From: Hydrogenophaga sp. | GTDB taxonomy: Bacteria > Pseudomonadota > Gammaproteobacteria > Burkholderiales > Burkholderiaceae_C | NCBI RefSeq assembly: GCF_022844385.1 | Contig: NZ_JALHLX010000003.1 | Span: 24,082 to 88,081, forward strand | DNA length: 64,000 nucleotides | Direction: 5' to 3' | Shown: in pieces, positions 50,981 to 59,802 of the stretch | Position numbering within the stretch: position 1 is the stretch's first letter | Layout: each line of letters starts with the position of its first letter | Program-made: the position numbers and the translations under genes | The notes under the pieces: model-generated | Database searches by the model: none | Seen by the model: the letters and a program-made list of their open reading frames with translations, nothing else | Told to the model about the DNA's origin: nothing

Positions 50981-52116
50981 GATTCGGCTTCCTTTGTCGA
51001 GATGTTCTGCGGCGTCGTCGCCATTTGTTGCGCCGCGACCCAGGCCTGGCCCAGCGCCAGACCGGCGTCGCCGCAGCCCTTGTCCAGCGGGCGGTGCACG
51101 CGCAGCCCAGTGGCCTGCAGGCGCTGCGTGAGGCGCTCGCGCAGCACGCGGTTGAAAAAGCAGCCGCCACCGAGGCACACACTGCGACAGCCGCGTTCGT
51201 TGGCGGCCCGCGTGGCCCAGTCGGCCAGGGCGTCGGCCAGCGCGAGGTGAAAGCCCGCAGCGGTGGCGTCCACGCCATCGGCGGTGGCTTCGAACAGCGC
51301 GGGCATGAGGCCGCGCAGGTCCAGGCGGTTCAGCGCGTCGATGACCGCGCCGGGCAGGGCTGTGGTGTGTGGGGTTTGCGCAAGCCAGCGCGCGGCGGCG
51401 GCTTCCAGCGCAATGGCGGCCTGTGCTTCATCGGTTTGGCGAACGCTCAGACCCAGCGCAGCGGCGGCCGCGTCGAACCAGCGCCCGGCGCTGCTGGTGG
51501 CCGGGCAGTTCAGGCCGCGCACCAGCATCTGCTGCACACCGGCGGCCACGGCCGCACCGACCTGCGGTGCAAAGCGTGGGGTGATCTGATCGCCATCGCC
51601 CATCGCGTGCAGCACGCTCGCGGCCATGCGCCAGGGCTCGCGCGCGGCGCGGTCGCTGCCCGGCAAAGCCAGCGGCATCAAGTGGCCCAGGCGTTGCCAC
51701 CGTGCGCCGTCCACCCACAACAGTTCTCCGCCCCAGGCCTGCCCGTCTGTGCCCAGGCCCACGCCGTCGAGCGCCAGGCCGATGACCGGGCCTTCGATGC
51801 GGTGCTCGGCCACCACGGCGGCGATGTGCGCGTGGTGGTGCTGCACGCCCATGGCGGGCACACCGAGCGCGTGTGCGGTGGCGATGGCCAGCTGGGTGCT
51901 GAAAAAATCGGGATGCAGGTCGTGGGCGATGGCCTGCACCGGCGCGCCGACCGCAGCGGCCTGCTGCAGCAGCTCCTGCACCGATTGCTCCAGCGCCGCG
52001 CAGGCGGTCGGGTCACTCAGGTCGCCATGCACCGGCGACCAGTGCACCTGCCCGCGCAGCACCAGGCAGGCCGCATTCTTGAGCCAGGCGCCGACAGCGA
52101 GCACGGTGGTGGACAT
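50971..52116 (-). CDS. hypF: short-form HypF (carbamoyltransferase core only)
   Basis: A 381-residue protein matching only the C-terminal Kae1-like half of HypF: HDLHPDFFSTQLA, VQHHHAHIAAVVAEH, LALDGVGLGTDGQAWGGELLW and CLGGGCFFNRVL. The acylphosphatase, zinc-finger and YrdC domains of full-length HypF (about 750 residues) are absent. Cupriavidus has a similarly short HypF1, so this is a known variant and not a broken gene. Confidence 0.92.
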   Translation of the reverse strand: MSTTVLAVGAWLKNAACLVLRGQVHWSPVHGDLSDPTACAALEQSVQELLQQAAAVGAPVQAIAHDLHPDFFSTQLAIATAHALGVPAMGVQHHHAHIAAVVAEHRIEGPVIGLALDGVGLGTDGQAWGGELLWVDGARWQRLGHLMPLALPGSDRAAREPWRMAASVLHAMGDGDQITPRFAPQVGAAVAAGVQQMLVRGLNCPATSSAGRWFDAAAAALGLSVRQTDEAQAAIALEAAAARWLAQTPHTTALPGAVIDALNRLDLRGLMPALFEATADGVDATAAGFHLALADALADWATRAANERGCRSVCLGGGCFFNRVLRERLTQRLQATGLRVHRPLDKGCGDAGLALGQAWVAAQQMATTPQNISTKEAESCA

Positions 52117-52129
52117 GACAAACCGTCCG

Positions 52130-53122
52130 TCAGGCGGCGGCGTCGGCGGGCAGCGCGGCTTTGGCGCGGGCCAGCTCTGCTTCGAGCCGCTGCACGCGCT
52201 CGCGCAAAACCGCTTCTTCGGAAGCTGGCTCGTCGTGGTGGTGATGCTGCGCGCCCATGGCGTGGTCCAGCCAGTGCAGCCAGGCGTCCATGCCTTCGCC
52301 GGTAGTGGCCGAGAGCTGGATGACTTCGATCGTCGGGTTCACGCGGCGCGCCAGCTCAATGCAGCGCGCGACGTCGAACTTCACGTGCGCCAGCAGGTCG
52401 ATCTTGTTGAGCACCATGAGCGAAGAGGCGGCGAACATGTCGGGGTACTTGAGCGGTTTGTCCTCGCCCTCGGTCACCGAGAGAATGGCCACCTTGGCGG
52501 CTTCCCCCAGGTCCCACACGGCGGGGCAGACCAGATTGCCCACGTTTTCGATGAACAGCAGGCTGTGTTCGTCGTGGTGGTTGTGATCGTGCGAGTGCTC
52601 TTTTGCAGGGTCGTGGCCATGGTGATCGTGGCTGTGCAGTTGCGCGAAAGCTTGCGACACCATGGGCGCGTCGAGGTGGCAACCCTTACCAGTGTTGACC
52701 TGGATGGCGGGGGCGCCGGTGGCGCGGATGCGGTCGGCATCGAAACTGGTCTGCTGGTCGCCTTCGATCACGGCGAGGTGCAGATCAGGCGAGCGGGCCT
52801 TCAAGGCTTCGATGGTGGCGCAAAGCAGCGTGGTCTTGCCCGAACCGGGGCTGGACACCAGGTTGAGCGCGGTCACGCCGTGCGCTTCGAAATGCGCCCG
52901 GTTCTGCACCGCCACGCGGTTGTTGGCGCCCAGGATGTCGGTCTCCAGCTTGATGGCGCGCGCCTGGCTCATGCCGGGCACCGACACGCGGGCCGCACCG
53001 GTACCGAAGTGCAGGTCGCCGTTGGCAGGGTTCACCTGCACCACGCTGGCGTCGCCGGCCTGGGTCTGAACATGCCGGGCATGGGCCGGGCTGTTGTTAC
53101 TGCATCCACACACAACACACAT
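52130..53122 (-). CDS. hypB: hydrogenase nickel-insertion GTPase HypB, with internal His-rich insert
   Basis: A 330-residue GTPase. N-terminal CVVCGC metal site (residues 2-7), P-loop [11 protein letters not shown] (90-99), [38 protein letters not shown] and NKID (249-252). The His-rich tract that normally follows the N-terminal Cys motif is absent there. Instead two His/Asp-rich stretches at 163-170 and 176-186 are inserted between QAFAQL and LLFIENVGN, inside the G domain. A second HHHH at 273-276 leads to a charged coiled-coil tail (281-303). The start ATG precedes CVVC; open frame upstream is not HypB. Confidence 0.95.
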   Translation of the reverse strand: MCVVCGCSNNSPAHARHVQTQAGDASVVQVNPANGDLHFGTGAARVSVPGMSQARAIKLETDILGANNRVAVQNRAHFEAHGVTALNLVSSPGSGKTTLLCATIEALKARSPDLHLAVIEGDQQTSFDADRIRATGAPAIQVNTGKGCHLDAPMVSQAFAQLHSHDHHGHDPAKEHSHDHNHHDEHSLLFIENVGNLVCPAVWDLGEAAKVAILSVTEGEDKPLKYPDMFAASSLMVLNKIDLLAHVKFDVARCIELARRVNPTIEVIQLSATTGEGMDAWLHWLDHAMGAQHHHHDEPASEEAVLRERVQRLEAELARAKAALPADAAA

Positions 53123-53222
53123 AGTCTGTCTCCTGTTCAATCGTGATGCTAGGCGCCGCAGACCGTCTGCGTTGCCCCAAGGGTTTTCTGGCGGTCGTGA
53201 AGCGGCACAGTGTGTTCCGTTT

Positions 53223-53564
53223 TCATTCCACCTGCATGTCCAGCACACGCAAGGCCATGCCGCCGGTGGGCTGGAGCTGGTAGCCACCGCAAAGGGGACA
53301 GGCGTCGCCGCGCTGGGCGATCTCCACCGTCTGCGCACAGCCCAGGCACCAGGCCTGACCGGGTGGTTCTTCGATGTCGATCTGGGCGCCTTCGAGCACG
53401 GTTCCTGGTGCCAAGCAATCCAGCGCAAAACGCAGGGCGCGCACATCCACCCCCGCGAGCTGCCCGGCCTCGATCCGCAGCGACAACAGACGGGAAAAAC
53501 CGTCGCGTGCGGCGGTGCTTTCCACCAGCTGCAACACGCCACCGGCGAGGCTGGCCTCATGCAT
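53223..53564 (-). CDS. hypA: hydrogenase nickel-insertion protein HypA
   Basis: A 113-residue protein: [15 protein letters not shown] (His2 in the nickel site), and the zinc motif CLGC...CPLCGG. It delivers nickel with HypB. The start overlaps hoxV by eight bases; 100 bases separate it from hypB. Confidence 0.95.
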   Translation of the reverse strand: MHEASLAGGVLQLVESTAARDGFSRLLSLRIEAGQLAGVDVRALRFALDCLAPGTVLEGAQIDIEEPPGQAWCLGCAQTVEIAQRGDACPLCGGYQLQPTGGMALRVLDMQVE

Positions 53565-54741
53565 GTGGCAGCTCCTGCCCGGCGCGCACCGGGTGCGTCA
53601 CGTCAAACGGCACGCAAGGGTCGAACGCCGCCATGAGCAGGCGCACGCGGCGCTCCACGGCGGCCGGTGGTTCGGCGGCGTCCAGCGCGGCGATGCGCTG
53701 CGCCACCACACCCTGCGGATGAAAATTCCACTCGGTCGGCGCGAGCACGCGGCAGGCAAGCACCCGCGCATCGCGCCCCGTGCTGTCGACCTCGACCTGG
53801 TGCACCAGCAGGCCACGCGCCATTTCCACCCAGGCCAGACCCTGGCGTGGCCCCGTGGCCAGCGAGCCGAAGGACAGCCAGCCCGCGCCGCTCTGGCCCG
53901 CTGCGTCGGGCAGGCACAGGCGGATCAGCTCGGCGACGCGGCTGCCCAGCAAGGCCCAGGGTGTGAGGGGTCGGTATGGCGTCGGATCGTTCAACCGGGT
54001 CCAGCTGCCGCTTTGGGCGCAGGCGCCGTGCCACTGCGGGCGCAAGGCAAAGCCGGGCTCAAGGGCCAGCGCCGCGGCCAGGGTGCGCTGGCCCGAGGCA
54101 TCCGCATGGGCGCGCAGCGCGCTGGCTGGGTCCAGCGGCACGCCGTCGTCGATCTGGCGGGCGGCGCTGAGCAGTGGGGCCAGCCAGCCGTCGTGGCGGT
54201 GGCTCCAGTCCAGCAACCAGTCGGCGCCGCTGGTTTGCCAGGCGCCGTGCCAGGTGGTGGCGGGCTGGTGCAGCAGATGGTCTTGCAACCAGACGAGCGT
54301 GGCGTGCCAGGGATCGGCCAGCGCGCTGGCAGCGGGGGCCAGCAGTGGGCAGGCCCTGAGCGCGGCCTGTGCCTGGGCTGCCAGCAACTCATCGCCATCG
54401 TTGGCCAGCAGGCGCGGCCAGTCCAGCCCGATGCGGCGGATGTGTTCCTGCGCGGTCTCGGTGCGCAGGCGCTGAGCCACCTGTTGCGGCGCAGGGAGCA
54501 GACCCGGCGCCGCCGCTTCGATGGCGAGCTGCGAGCACAGGCGGTGCGCGTGGCCGCAGAGATTGAACAGGCTGGCCATGAGGCCGGGCACGGCGTTCAC
54601 GGCCTGCGCCCGGGCCAGGCGCGGCGCCCAGTCCTGGCGGCTGCTTTGCAGGGCCATGGGCGTCGCCACACCGGGTGCCACGCGCAGGGCACCGGCCAGC
54701 TGCGACAGGCCGGTTGACCCGGTCAGACCGAGCGCGTTCAC
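53557..54741 (-). CDS. hoxV: hydrogenase accessory protein HoxV (HupK-like)
   Basis: A 394-residue protein distantly like the hydrogenase large subunit: [16 protein letters not shown] replaces the first Cys motif, [18 protein letters not shown] resembles the large-subunit late region, and FDPCVPFDV replaces the C-terminal CxxC. HoxV/HupK acts as a scaffold passing the Fe(CN)2CO unit under oxygen. GTG start overlaps the hoxT stop (GTGA). Confidence 0.9.
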   Translation of the reverse strand: MNALGLTGSTGLSQLAGALRVAPGVATPMALQSSRQDWAPRLARAQAVNAVPGLMASLFNLCGHAHRLCSQLAIEAAAPGLLPAPQQVAQRLRTETAQEHIRRIGLDWPRLLANDGDELLAAQAQAALRACPLLAPAASALADPWHATLVWLQDHLLHQPATTWHGAWQTSGADWLLDWSHRHDGWLAPLLSAARQIDDGVPLDPASALRAHADASGQRTLAAALALEPGFALRPQWHGACAQSGSWTRLNDPTPYRPLTPWALLGSRVAELIRLCLPDAAGQSGAGWLSFGSLATGPRQGLAWVEMARGLLVHQVEVDSTGRDARVLACRVLAPTEWNFHPQGVVAQRIAALDAAEPPAAVERRVRLLMAAFDPCVPFDVTHPVRAGQELPHA

Positions 54742-55289
54742 GACGTCGCCCCGGTGTCCGGCCGACGGGCCAGGAAAAAGGCCCGCCGCGATGGCAGCGG
54801 CTCGGCCACGGGCGCTCGGGTCGGCTCAGGCACGGGTGCCGGTCTGACCAGGGCCAGCGAAGCCAGTGCGGTCTCGCGCGCCAGGTCCTGGCTGGTGAAG
54901 CCGTTCATGGGGGAAAACAGCGCGCAAGTCTCGTGGTAGCCGATGGCAGGGTCGTGCCCACCGATGAATTCAAATCGTTCGCTGCCAAAGTCGCGCACGG
55001 CTTTGCGGCCCACGCGGTTGCCGTGCGGCCCATTCACCGACGGCAGGCGCAGCAGGCTCATGAACCAGGGGGTGATCAGCACACCCTCGGCCACCTGTGG
55101 GTCGCCTGACTCGACCGGATTCGCCCATTCGAACCCCACCGCCTCGACCTGCAACGCCGGGTTCAGCAAAGGAATGCCCTGCATGCGCTCGGTCTGAACG
55201 TGACGGTAGAAATTCACAAGGCTCTGCACGCGTTCGGCCAGTTGGGCGGGCGCCGCTGAGGGGGTGTCCATGAGGGTGAGCGGGCTCAT
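54738..55289 (-). CDS. hoxT: hydrogenase assembly chaperone HoxT (HybE/HupJ family)
   Basis: A 183-residue protein with the HybE-family core: VQSLVNFYRHVQTERMQGIP, VGFEWAN, GVLITPWFMSLLRLP and ETCALFSPMNGF. The last 40 residues are a Pro/Arg-rich tail. In Cupriavidus HoxT helps small-subunit maturation in air. Confidence 0.88.
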   Translation of the reverse strand: MSPLTLMDTPSAAPAQLAERVQSLVNFYRHVQTERMQGIPLLNPALQVEAVGFEWANPVESGDPQVAEGVLITPWFMSLLRLPSVNGPHGNRVGRKAVRDFGSERFEFIGGHDPAIGYHETCALFSPMNGFTSQDLARETALASLALVRPAPVPEPTRAPVAEPLPSRRAFFLARRPDTGATS

Positions 55290-55346
55290 GGGTTCTTTCT
55301 ATCGTGCGGTGCACTGCCTGCGACACACGCGTTTGGCGCGGCTGGC

Positions 55347-55442
55347 CCCTCACCCCAACCCTCTCCCCAGAGGGGCGAGGGAGTCAAGCCCCATCTCCCT
55401 CCAGCGGGAGAGGGTCTTTGAACCCAGCGGCGCAGGGGGTTC
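55347..55442. repeat. GC-rich intergenic repeat after hoxR
   Basis: Begins with ccctcaccccaaccctctcc, as at 42165, continues with a dyad (ctctcccc / gggcgagg, ctccctccagcgggagagg) and ends with gcggcgcaggggg, as after hoxG. Lies directly after the hoxR stop. Confidence 0.6.
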
Positions 55443-55445
55443 ATC

Positions 55446-55676
55446 TCAATCCACCAGCATCAGGAACTGCTCGGCATCGCAGTCGCAGTTCGGGCAGCGC
55501 CAGTGCGCAGGCAGATCCGCGAACGGTGTGCCGGGCAGAATCTGCCACTGTGGATCGCCCAGGGCGGGGTCGTAGACCCACCAGCAGATTTTGCATTCGA
55601 GGCGCGAGCCGGGGCGCAGCACATCGCGGTTGCCCAGGTACGAGCCTTCAAAGCCTTCGAAATGGTCATTGCTCAT
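55446..55676 (-). CDS. hoxR: hydrogenase rubredoxin HoxR (HupI)
   Basis: A 76-residue rubredoxin: ECKICWWVYDPALGD and HWRCPNCDCDAEQF give the two CxxC iron-binding pairs. HoxR assists formation of the oxygen-sensitive clusters of the small subunit in air. It lies 24 bases after hoxQ. Confidence 0.94.
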   Translation of the reverse strand: MSNDHFEGFEGSYLGNRDVLRPGSRLECKICWWVYDPALGDPQWQILPGTPFADLPAHWRCPNCDCDAEQFLMLVD

Positions 55677-55700
55677 GGTGCGCCGGGTGGACGGGAAACG

Positions 55701-56582
55701 TCACACCGACTCCAGGTAGGTGATCACATCGAGCAGCCGCTCGTGCGAATCGCGCAGGTCTTCGGGGGCGGCCATCGCTACCTCGGGCATGTCCACCACC
55801 TCGACCGTGTTGAGGATCACCTTGTCCATCGAGTTGTAGTACACCACGCGCCAGCAGTTGGGCAGGCGCGTGTTGGAGATGCGGCAGTTGCCGTAACCGC
55901 GCGAGAGCATGAGCACGCGGCCGGTACCGAGATGGTGGTCGAGGAAACCGATGTCTTCGGGCGTGACCGGCAGCAGTGTGAAGTTGACCACGTGCGAGAC
56001 CTGGCCGGGTTTCCAGCCGAGCACCTGGTCGCGGATTTCTTCCACCAGCAGGGGCGCGTTCTGCACGTTGGGTGGCAACGGACCAGCCCAATGCGGCATG
56101 GCGTCCTGCGGCCACACGTCGTCCACCGCCATGGCGCGCAGCAGCGCCGGCACCGGGCTGACCTCAATCACGTCGTCAATCATGGTGCGCTCGCCGTCCA
56201 CGGTGCGGAACGTGATGAGGCGCCACACGCCGGCCAGCACCGCTTCCTGGATGCGCACCTCCAGCGCGCCGTCTTCTTCGCGCACCAGGGCGCTGACCTC
56301 GCCCTCACCCATGATCTGCTTGATCAGCTGCAGGTCCTGCGCAGGCAGCGTGGTCAGCGCCACCTGGCCGCCCGGGCCACCTTGCGCAGTGCGGTCCAGC
56401 AGCGCCAGCACCTGACCCAACACCGCGCGCGCGGCTTCGCGCCCGGCCAGCTCTTCGGGCTCGGGCAGCACGGGTGGGCGGTAGGTGCCCATGTCTGTGG
56501 GCATGTGCACATAGTCCAGCTTTTCGTCTTCGGGCTGGGTGCCCGGGCCGATGGCCACGAGGGGGATGGGGAAGTCTTTCAT
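55701..56582 (-). CDS. hoxQ: hydrogenase maturation protein HoxQ (HupH)
   Basis: A 293-residue protein of the HupH family: MKDFPIPLVAIGPGTQPEDE, LDYVHMPTDMGTYRPP, QIMGEGEVSA and GYGNCRISNTRLPNCWRV. It works with HoxO as a chaperone pair for the Tat-bound small subunit. The gap to hoxO is 24 bases. Confidence 0.93.
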   Translation of the reverse strand: MKDFPIPLVAIGPGTQPEDEKLDYVHMPTDMGTYRPPVLPEPEELAGREAARAVLGQVLALLDRTAQGGPGGQVALTTLPAQDLQLIKQIMGEGEVSALVREEDGALEVRIQEAVLAGVWRLITFRTVDGERTMIDDVIEVSPVPALLRAMAVDDVWPQDAMPHWAGPLPPNVQNAPLLVEEIRDQVLGWKPGQVSHVVNFTLLPVTPEDIGFLDHHLGTGRVLMLSRGYGNCRISNTRLPNCWRVVYYNSMDKVILNTVEVVDMPEVAMAAPEDLRDSHERLLDVITYLESV

Positions 56583-56606
56583 GGGGTGTCCTCGGTGTCG
56601 GTCGGT

Positions 56607-57107
56607 TCAATGGCAGCCGCTGTCTTTGCTGGTGCTGCCCTGGCTCACCACGGGGATGCCGATGGTGGGCGGGCGTGAGGGTGGCATGGCAAGCGCGGCG
56701 GCCACACCGCTTTGGTACACGTCCCAGTCCTGCATGCCGGCGATGGCGGTGACGTACTGACCGTCGCGAAAGAACAGCAGGGTGGGCCAGCGCTGCGAGC
56801 CGTAACGGCGCGCCAACGCGTCCTCGTTGTCTCGCGGCACCACGGCCACCTGAAAGCGGTTTGGAAAAACCTTCATCAGTTCGGGCAGCACGGCCGCCAC
56901 GTCCTGGCCTTCGGGGAACCGCACCGGGTCGCCCGCGAGCAGCACCAAGCGGTCGCCGCCGCCCGCGCTCCATGCGGCCACGCTGGTTTCGTCCACCCAG
57001 GCGGCATCGAAGTCGCGCACTAGGCGCATCACCAGCGGTGGCGCGGGGTTGGTGTCGGGCAGTGGCAGGGCAAAAGCCCGGCCGGTGGTGTCGGTGGCGG
57101 TGTTCAT
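56607..57107 (-). CDS. hoxO: hydrogenase maturation protein HoxO (HupG)
   Basis: A 166-residue thioredoxin-like protein without the CxxC pair: VAVVPRDNEDALARRYGSQ, RWPTLLFFRDGQYV, IAGMQDWDVY. HoxO binds the Tat signal of HoxK during cluster assembly. It ends in a short Ser/Lys tail. Confidence 0.9.
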   Translation of the reverse strand: MNTATDTTGRAFALPLPDTNPAPPLVMRLVRDFDAAWVDETSVAAWSAGGGDRLVLLAGDPVRFPEGQDVAAVLPELMKVFPNRFQVAVVPRDNEDALARRYGSQRWPTLLFFRDGQYVTAIAGMQDWDVYQSGVAAALAMPPSRPPTIGIPVVSQGSTSKDSGCH

Positions 57108-57134
57108 GTCATCTCCTGTGTGTGGGGGTGGGTG

Positions 57135-57440
57135 TCAGGTCTGTCCGGACAACTGCCTGAGTTGTTCGGTGGTCATCTGTGAAGGCAGTTCAAAGCCGGC
57201 ATCGCCACGGGCTCTCCGGCCCTGCATGGCGTCTTGCACTAGGTCCAGCGCCGCGTTGACTTCGGCGGCACGCTCGGTGCTGATGTGTTCGCGCGCGTCA
57301 CCCAAGAACACCAGCAACCAGTCGCCGGGCTCACACGGACCGACCAGCGCGGTGTTCACCCGGCGCCGCTCGCCACGGCCTTCGCACCAGGCGTGTCCGG
57401 GCTCGATGGCGCTGACCTGCATGGGGATGCCGATGCACAT
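57135..57440 (-). CDS. hoxL: HypC-family chaperone HoxL (HupF)
   Basis: A 101-residue HypC paralogue: MCIGIPMQV with the exposed Cys2, PGDWLLVFLGDAREHIS. Dedicated to the membrane-bound hydrogenase large subunit. It lies one base after the hoxM stop. Confidence 0.92.
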   Translation of the reverse strand: MCIGIPMQVSAIEPGHAWCEGRGERRRVNTALVGPCEPGDWLLVFLGDAREHISTERAAEVNAALDLVQDAMQGRRARGDAGFELPSQMTTEQLRQLSGQT

Positions 57441-57441
57441 G

Positions 57442-58113
57442 TCAGAGGTCCTTGGGGAAAAAGCGTTCGTCACCCGAACGGCAGGCTTGCTCAGGCGCGG
57501 GACGCTGCGTCTCGTAGGCGGCCAACGCGAGCTCGTCCAGGGTGACCGCTTCGCGTTCGCCCAGCGGCGTGCGGCGCGGCACGGGCTCGCCACCCCAGCG
57601 CGCGATCTGGTCCACACCCAGGGCCAGCGCGTCTTCCATCGCAGCCTTCACCACCGGGCGCAGGCTGCCGCCGTAGTCTTCCAACTCCTGGGGCTGGCAG
57701 CCGATCAGCAACATCTGGGACGGGAACTTGCCGGTGAGCTGCGCCAGCGAAAGCACTTCCTGAAAACCGGTCTGGTGCAGGCTCATTTTTTTCGCGCCCA
57801 TGAAGCGCGGCACAGCGTCGTCGCGCACCTGCTTCAGGGTACCGGGCTCCAGGCCGTAGTCGATGGCGTCGAAGATCAACAAACAGTCCGCCGCCTGCAC
57901 GTGCTGGATCAGGTACAGCCCCTGCGTGCCGCCGTCGATGAGCGACACATGCCCGGCGAACTCGTAGCGGCGCTGCAGCGTCTCAATGCAGCGCACGCCA
58001 AAGCCCTCGTCGGCCCAGAGCAGGTTGCCAATGCCCAGCACCACGATCGCTGGCGGCTGGGCAGGGCTGTCACCCCTGGGGTGACAGGTGGTTTCGGACG
58101 GATGTCTGCTCAT
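57442..58113 (-). CDS. hoxM: hydrogenase maturation protease HoxM (HupD)
   Basis: A 223-residue endopeptidase: VLGIGNLLWADEGFGVRCIE (nickel-binding Glu), LIDGGTQGLYLI, IFDAIDYG (nickel-binding Asp) and LHQTGFQEVL (His). It removes the C-terminal peptide of HoxG after nickel insertion. ATG at 58113 chosen; upstream frame is unrelated. Confidence 0.94.
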   Translation of the reverse strand: MSRHPSETTCHPRGDSPAQPPAIVVLGIGNLLWADEGFGVRCIETLQRRYEFAGHVSLIDGGTQGLYLIQHVQAADCLLIFDAIDYGLEPGTLKQVRDDAVPRFMGAKKMSLHQTGFQEVLSLAQLTGKFPSQMLLIGCQPQELEDYGGSLRPVVKAAMEDALALGVDQIARWGGEPVPRRTPLGEREAVTLDELALAAYETQRPAPEQACRSGDERFFPKDL

Positions 58114-58135
58114 GTGGGGTGGTCCCGATAAACGC

Positions 58136-58507
58136 TCAGGGAGAATCAGAAGAAAAGGGTGCGGCACCGCTCGGGGATCTGTGCGCCACCGCATACAGGC
58201 GCTTCCAGGCATGGAAGCTGTCCCAGGCGGACTGGTGTGCGAGCCAGAAGGCCGTATCGATACCGAACTGCCGCGCACAGCGGATGGCGGTGTCGGGCGA
58301 CATGGCGCGCTGACCGTGCACCAACTCGTGCAGCCGGCGGCGCGACAGTCCAAGCAGCCGGGCCGCCTCGCTCTGGTTGAGCGAGAGCGGTGCCAGGCAG
58401 GTGCGCGCCAGCAGCCGACCCGGGTGCATGGGCGTGCGCACCGGCACCCCCTTCGGAGGAAGCACCGAAGCAGCAGCGAGCCAGCGGGGATGAGCGGAGA
58501 GCGACAT
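58136..58507 (-). CDS. HigA-like antitoxin/XRE-family DNA-binding protein
   Basis: A 123-residue protein with the HigA pattern from residue 27: MHPGRLLARTCLAPLSLNQS, EAARLLGLSRRRLHELVHGQ (helix-turn-helix), AMSPDTAIRCARQFG, FWLAHQSAWD. The first 26 residues are extra; an internal ATG at 58429 would give the usual HigA start. No HigB toxin partner is adjacent. It sits between hoxZ and hoxM, where Cupriavidus has none to my knowledge. Confidence 0.8.
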   Translation of the reverse strand: MSLSAHPRWLAAASVLPPKGVPVRTPMHPGRLLARTCLAPLSLNQSEAARLLGLSRRRLHELVHGQRAMSPDTAIRCARQFGIDTAFWLAHQSAWDSFHAWKRLYAVAHRSPSGAAPFSSDSP

Positions 58508-58614
58508 CTAAATCGAATGAACGTTGCGCGACCAATAAAAATAAACTCGGAGCGAAATGCCTCAACCCAGGGTTCCGCGGAACCGTCCATCGACAAGCTC
58601 AGGACGGGCCGCCA

Positions 58615-58655
58615 ATAACGCCCCTTTGGGGAGGGCGCCGAAGGCGGCGCGGGGG
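58615..58655. repeat. GC-rich intergenic repeat after hoxZ
   Basis: Sequence cgcccctttggggagggcg followed by ccgaaggcggcgcggggggt, hairpin-forming and related to the repeats after hoxG and hoxC. It abuts the hoxZ stop. Confidence 0.5.
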
Positions 58656-58656
58656 G

Positions 58657-59406
58657 TTAATCCTTGAACGTGCGGTGGCCGGAGATCATCGTGCTCACGA
58701 TACTCTGGCGACCCATGATGTCCTCGCGGATCGCAGCGTAGATGTGGAAGATGATGAAGATGACCATGCCCCACATGCCCAAGCGGTGCCAGGTGTGCAC
58801 ATCCTGGCTCTGGCCGAACAGCGGAATCACCCAGGTGGTGAACAGCGTGTGCGCCCAGGATCCCGGCTGTGTGCCTTCCCCGTACAACGCAAAGCCGGTG
58901 ACGATCATGAACAGGCCAATGCCGAGATACAGGGTAAACATGGCGAACCTGGCCAGCGGGTTGTGTCCCACGTACTGGTTGGGCTTGGGAGCGATAAACA
59001 GGTACCACGCCAGCACTTGAATCACCTCACGCCAGTAGGCTTTCTGGAAAAGCGGGACCCAGAACAGTTCGCGAGCGTGGTGGTTGCCGACGATCGCCCA
59101 GTAGGCGCGCCCGAGCAGGCCCACGGCCAGGATGTACCCAGCGGTGAAGTGCGCGAAGCGGATGTAGCCCATCAGGTAGTTGTCGCTGGCCTCGCCCGGC
59201 ATGGTCGGCAGCGGCACGCCGATGAAGTAGCCGGTAATGGCCAGCACGGTGATCGCTGCGGCGTTGATCCAGTGCCAGATGCGCACCGGCGCTTCATAGA
59301 CGTAGACCGACTTGATGGAATCGCCGAGCAAGACGGCGTTGTTGTCGATGCCGGTGGCATCGGCCTGGCGCTGCTGGGCCAGTTCTTGGGCAGACAGAGT
59401 GGACAT
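58657..59406 (-). CDS. hoxZ: hydrogenase cytochrome b subunit HoxZ
   Basis: A 249-residue Ni/Fe-hydrogenase type b cytochrome with four membrane helices: EAPVRIWHWINAAAITVLAI (haem His), YIRFAHFTAGYILAV, TLYLGIGLFMIVTGFALYGE, TWHRLGMWGMVIFIIFHIYAA (haem His). It anchors HoxKG and passes electrons to quinone. The start is just upstream of STLSAQELAQ. Confidence 0.95.
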   Translation of the reverse strand: MSTLSAQELAQQRQADATGIDNNAVLLGDSIKSVYVYEAPVRIWHWINAAAITVLAITGYFIGVPLPTMPGEASDNYLMGYIRFAHFTAGYILAVGLLGRAYWAIVGNHHARELFWVPLFQKAYWREVIQVLAWYLFIAPKPNQYVGHNPLARFAMFTLYLGIGLFMIVTGFALYGEGTQPGSWAHTLFTTWVIPLFGQSQDVHTWHRLGMWGMVIFIIFHIYAAIREDIMGRQSIVSTMISGHRTFKD

Positions 59407-59432
59407 GATGTGCTCCGAGTGGGGAACGACGG

Positions 59433-59654
59433 TCACTTCGACACGGCCTGGCCCCGGCGTGCGCGCCACTGGCGCACAGCCATCACACCCAGCCCGATTC
59501 CGAACAGCGCGAGCAGTTGCTCGACGCCGACGGCGTGGGTGAGCATGTCCCACAGCTCGTGGGGGCCGTGACCATCGTGGGCCTGCGCGGCGCCCGTCAG
59601 GCCCAGCAGCAGTGCGGTTGTGCCCAGTTGGCGCAGGTTTTTTTTCACTTGCAT
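59433..59654 (-). CDS. small exported His-rich membrane protein between hoxG and hoxZ
   Basis: A 73-residue protein with a signal peptide (MQVKKNLRQLGTTALLLGLT, cleavage after AQA), then HDGHGPHELWD and one membrane helix (LLALFGIGLGVMAVR). The His-rich start after a signal sequence recalls the N-terminus of HupE nickel permeases, but only one helix is present. AGGAG precedes the ATG. Unknown function; position suggests the hydrogenase membrane complex or nickel handling. Confidence 0.75.
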   Translation of the reverse strand: MQVKKNLRQLGTTALLLGLTGAAQAHDGHGPHELWDMLTHAVGVEQLLALFGIGLGVMAVRQWRARRGQAVSK

Positions 59655-59744
59655 GTTTATCTCCTCGTGTGGGTTCATTTCATTTCCGGGATGGGCGCCG
59701 TGCCCGCGTGCCCCGATCCAGCGCACGCAGAGAATCCGGCTTTG

Positions 59745-59801
59745 CCGGTCCCGGGGCGTAGTCTCCCTGAGGGGAAGACGCGAAGCGGCGCAGGGGGTCA
59801 T
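59745..59801. repeat. GC-rich intergenic repeat after hoxG
   Basis: Contains ctccctgagggg and gaagacgcgaagcggcgcag, the second almost identical to a segment after hoxC. Adjacent to the hoxG stop. The rest of the hoxG to 73-residue-gene gap shows no gene. Confidence 0.55.
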
Positions 59802-59802
59802 C

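Noticed and set aside
50971..52116. HypF considered as a truncated pseudogene
   Set aside because: A short HypF of the same domain content is known in Cupriavidus, and the frame and motifs are intact.
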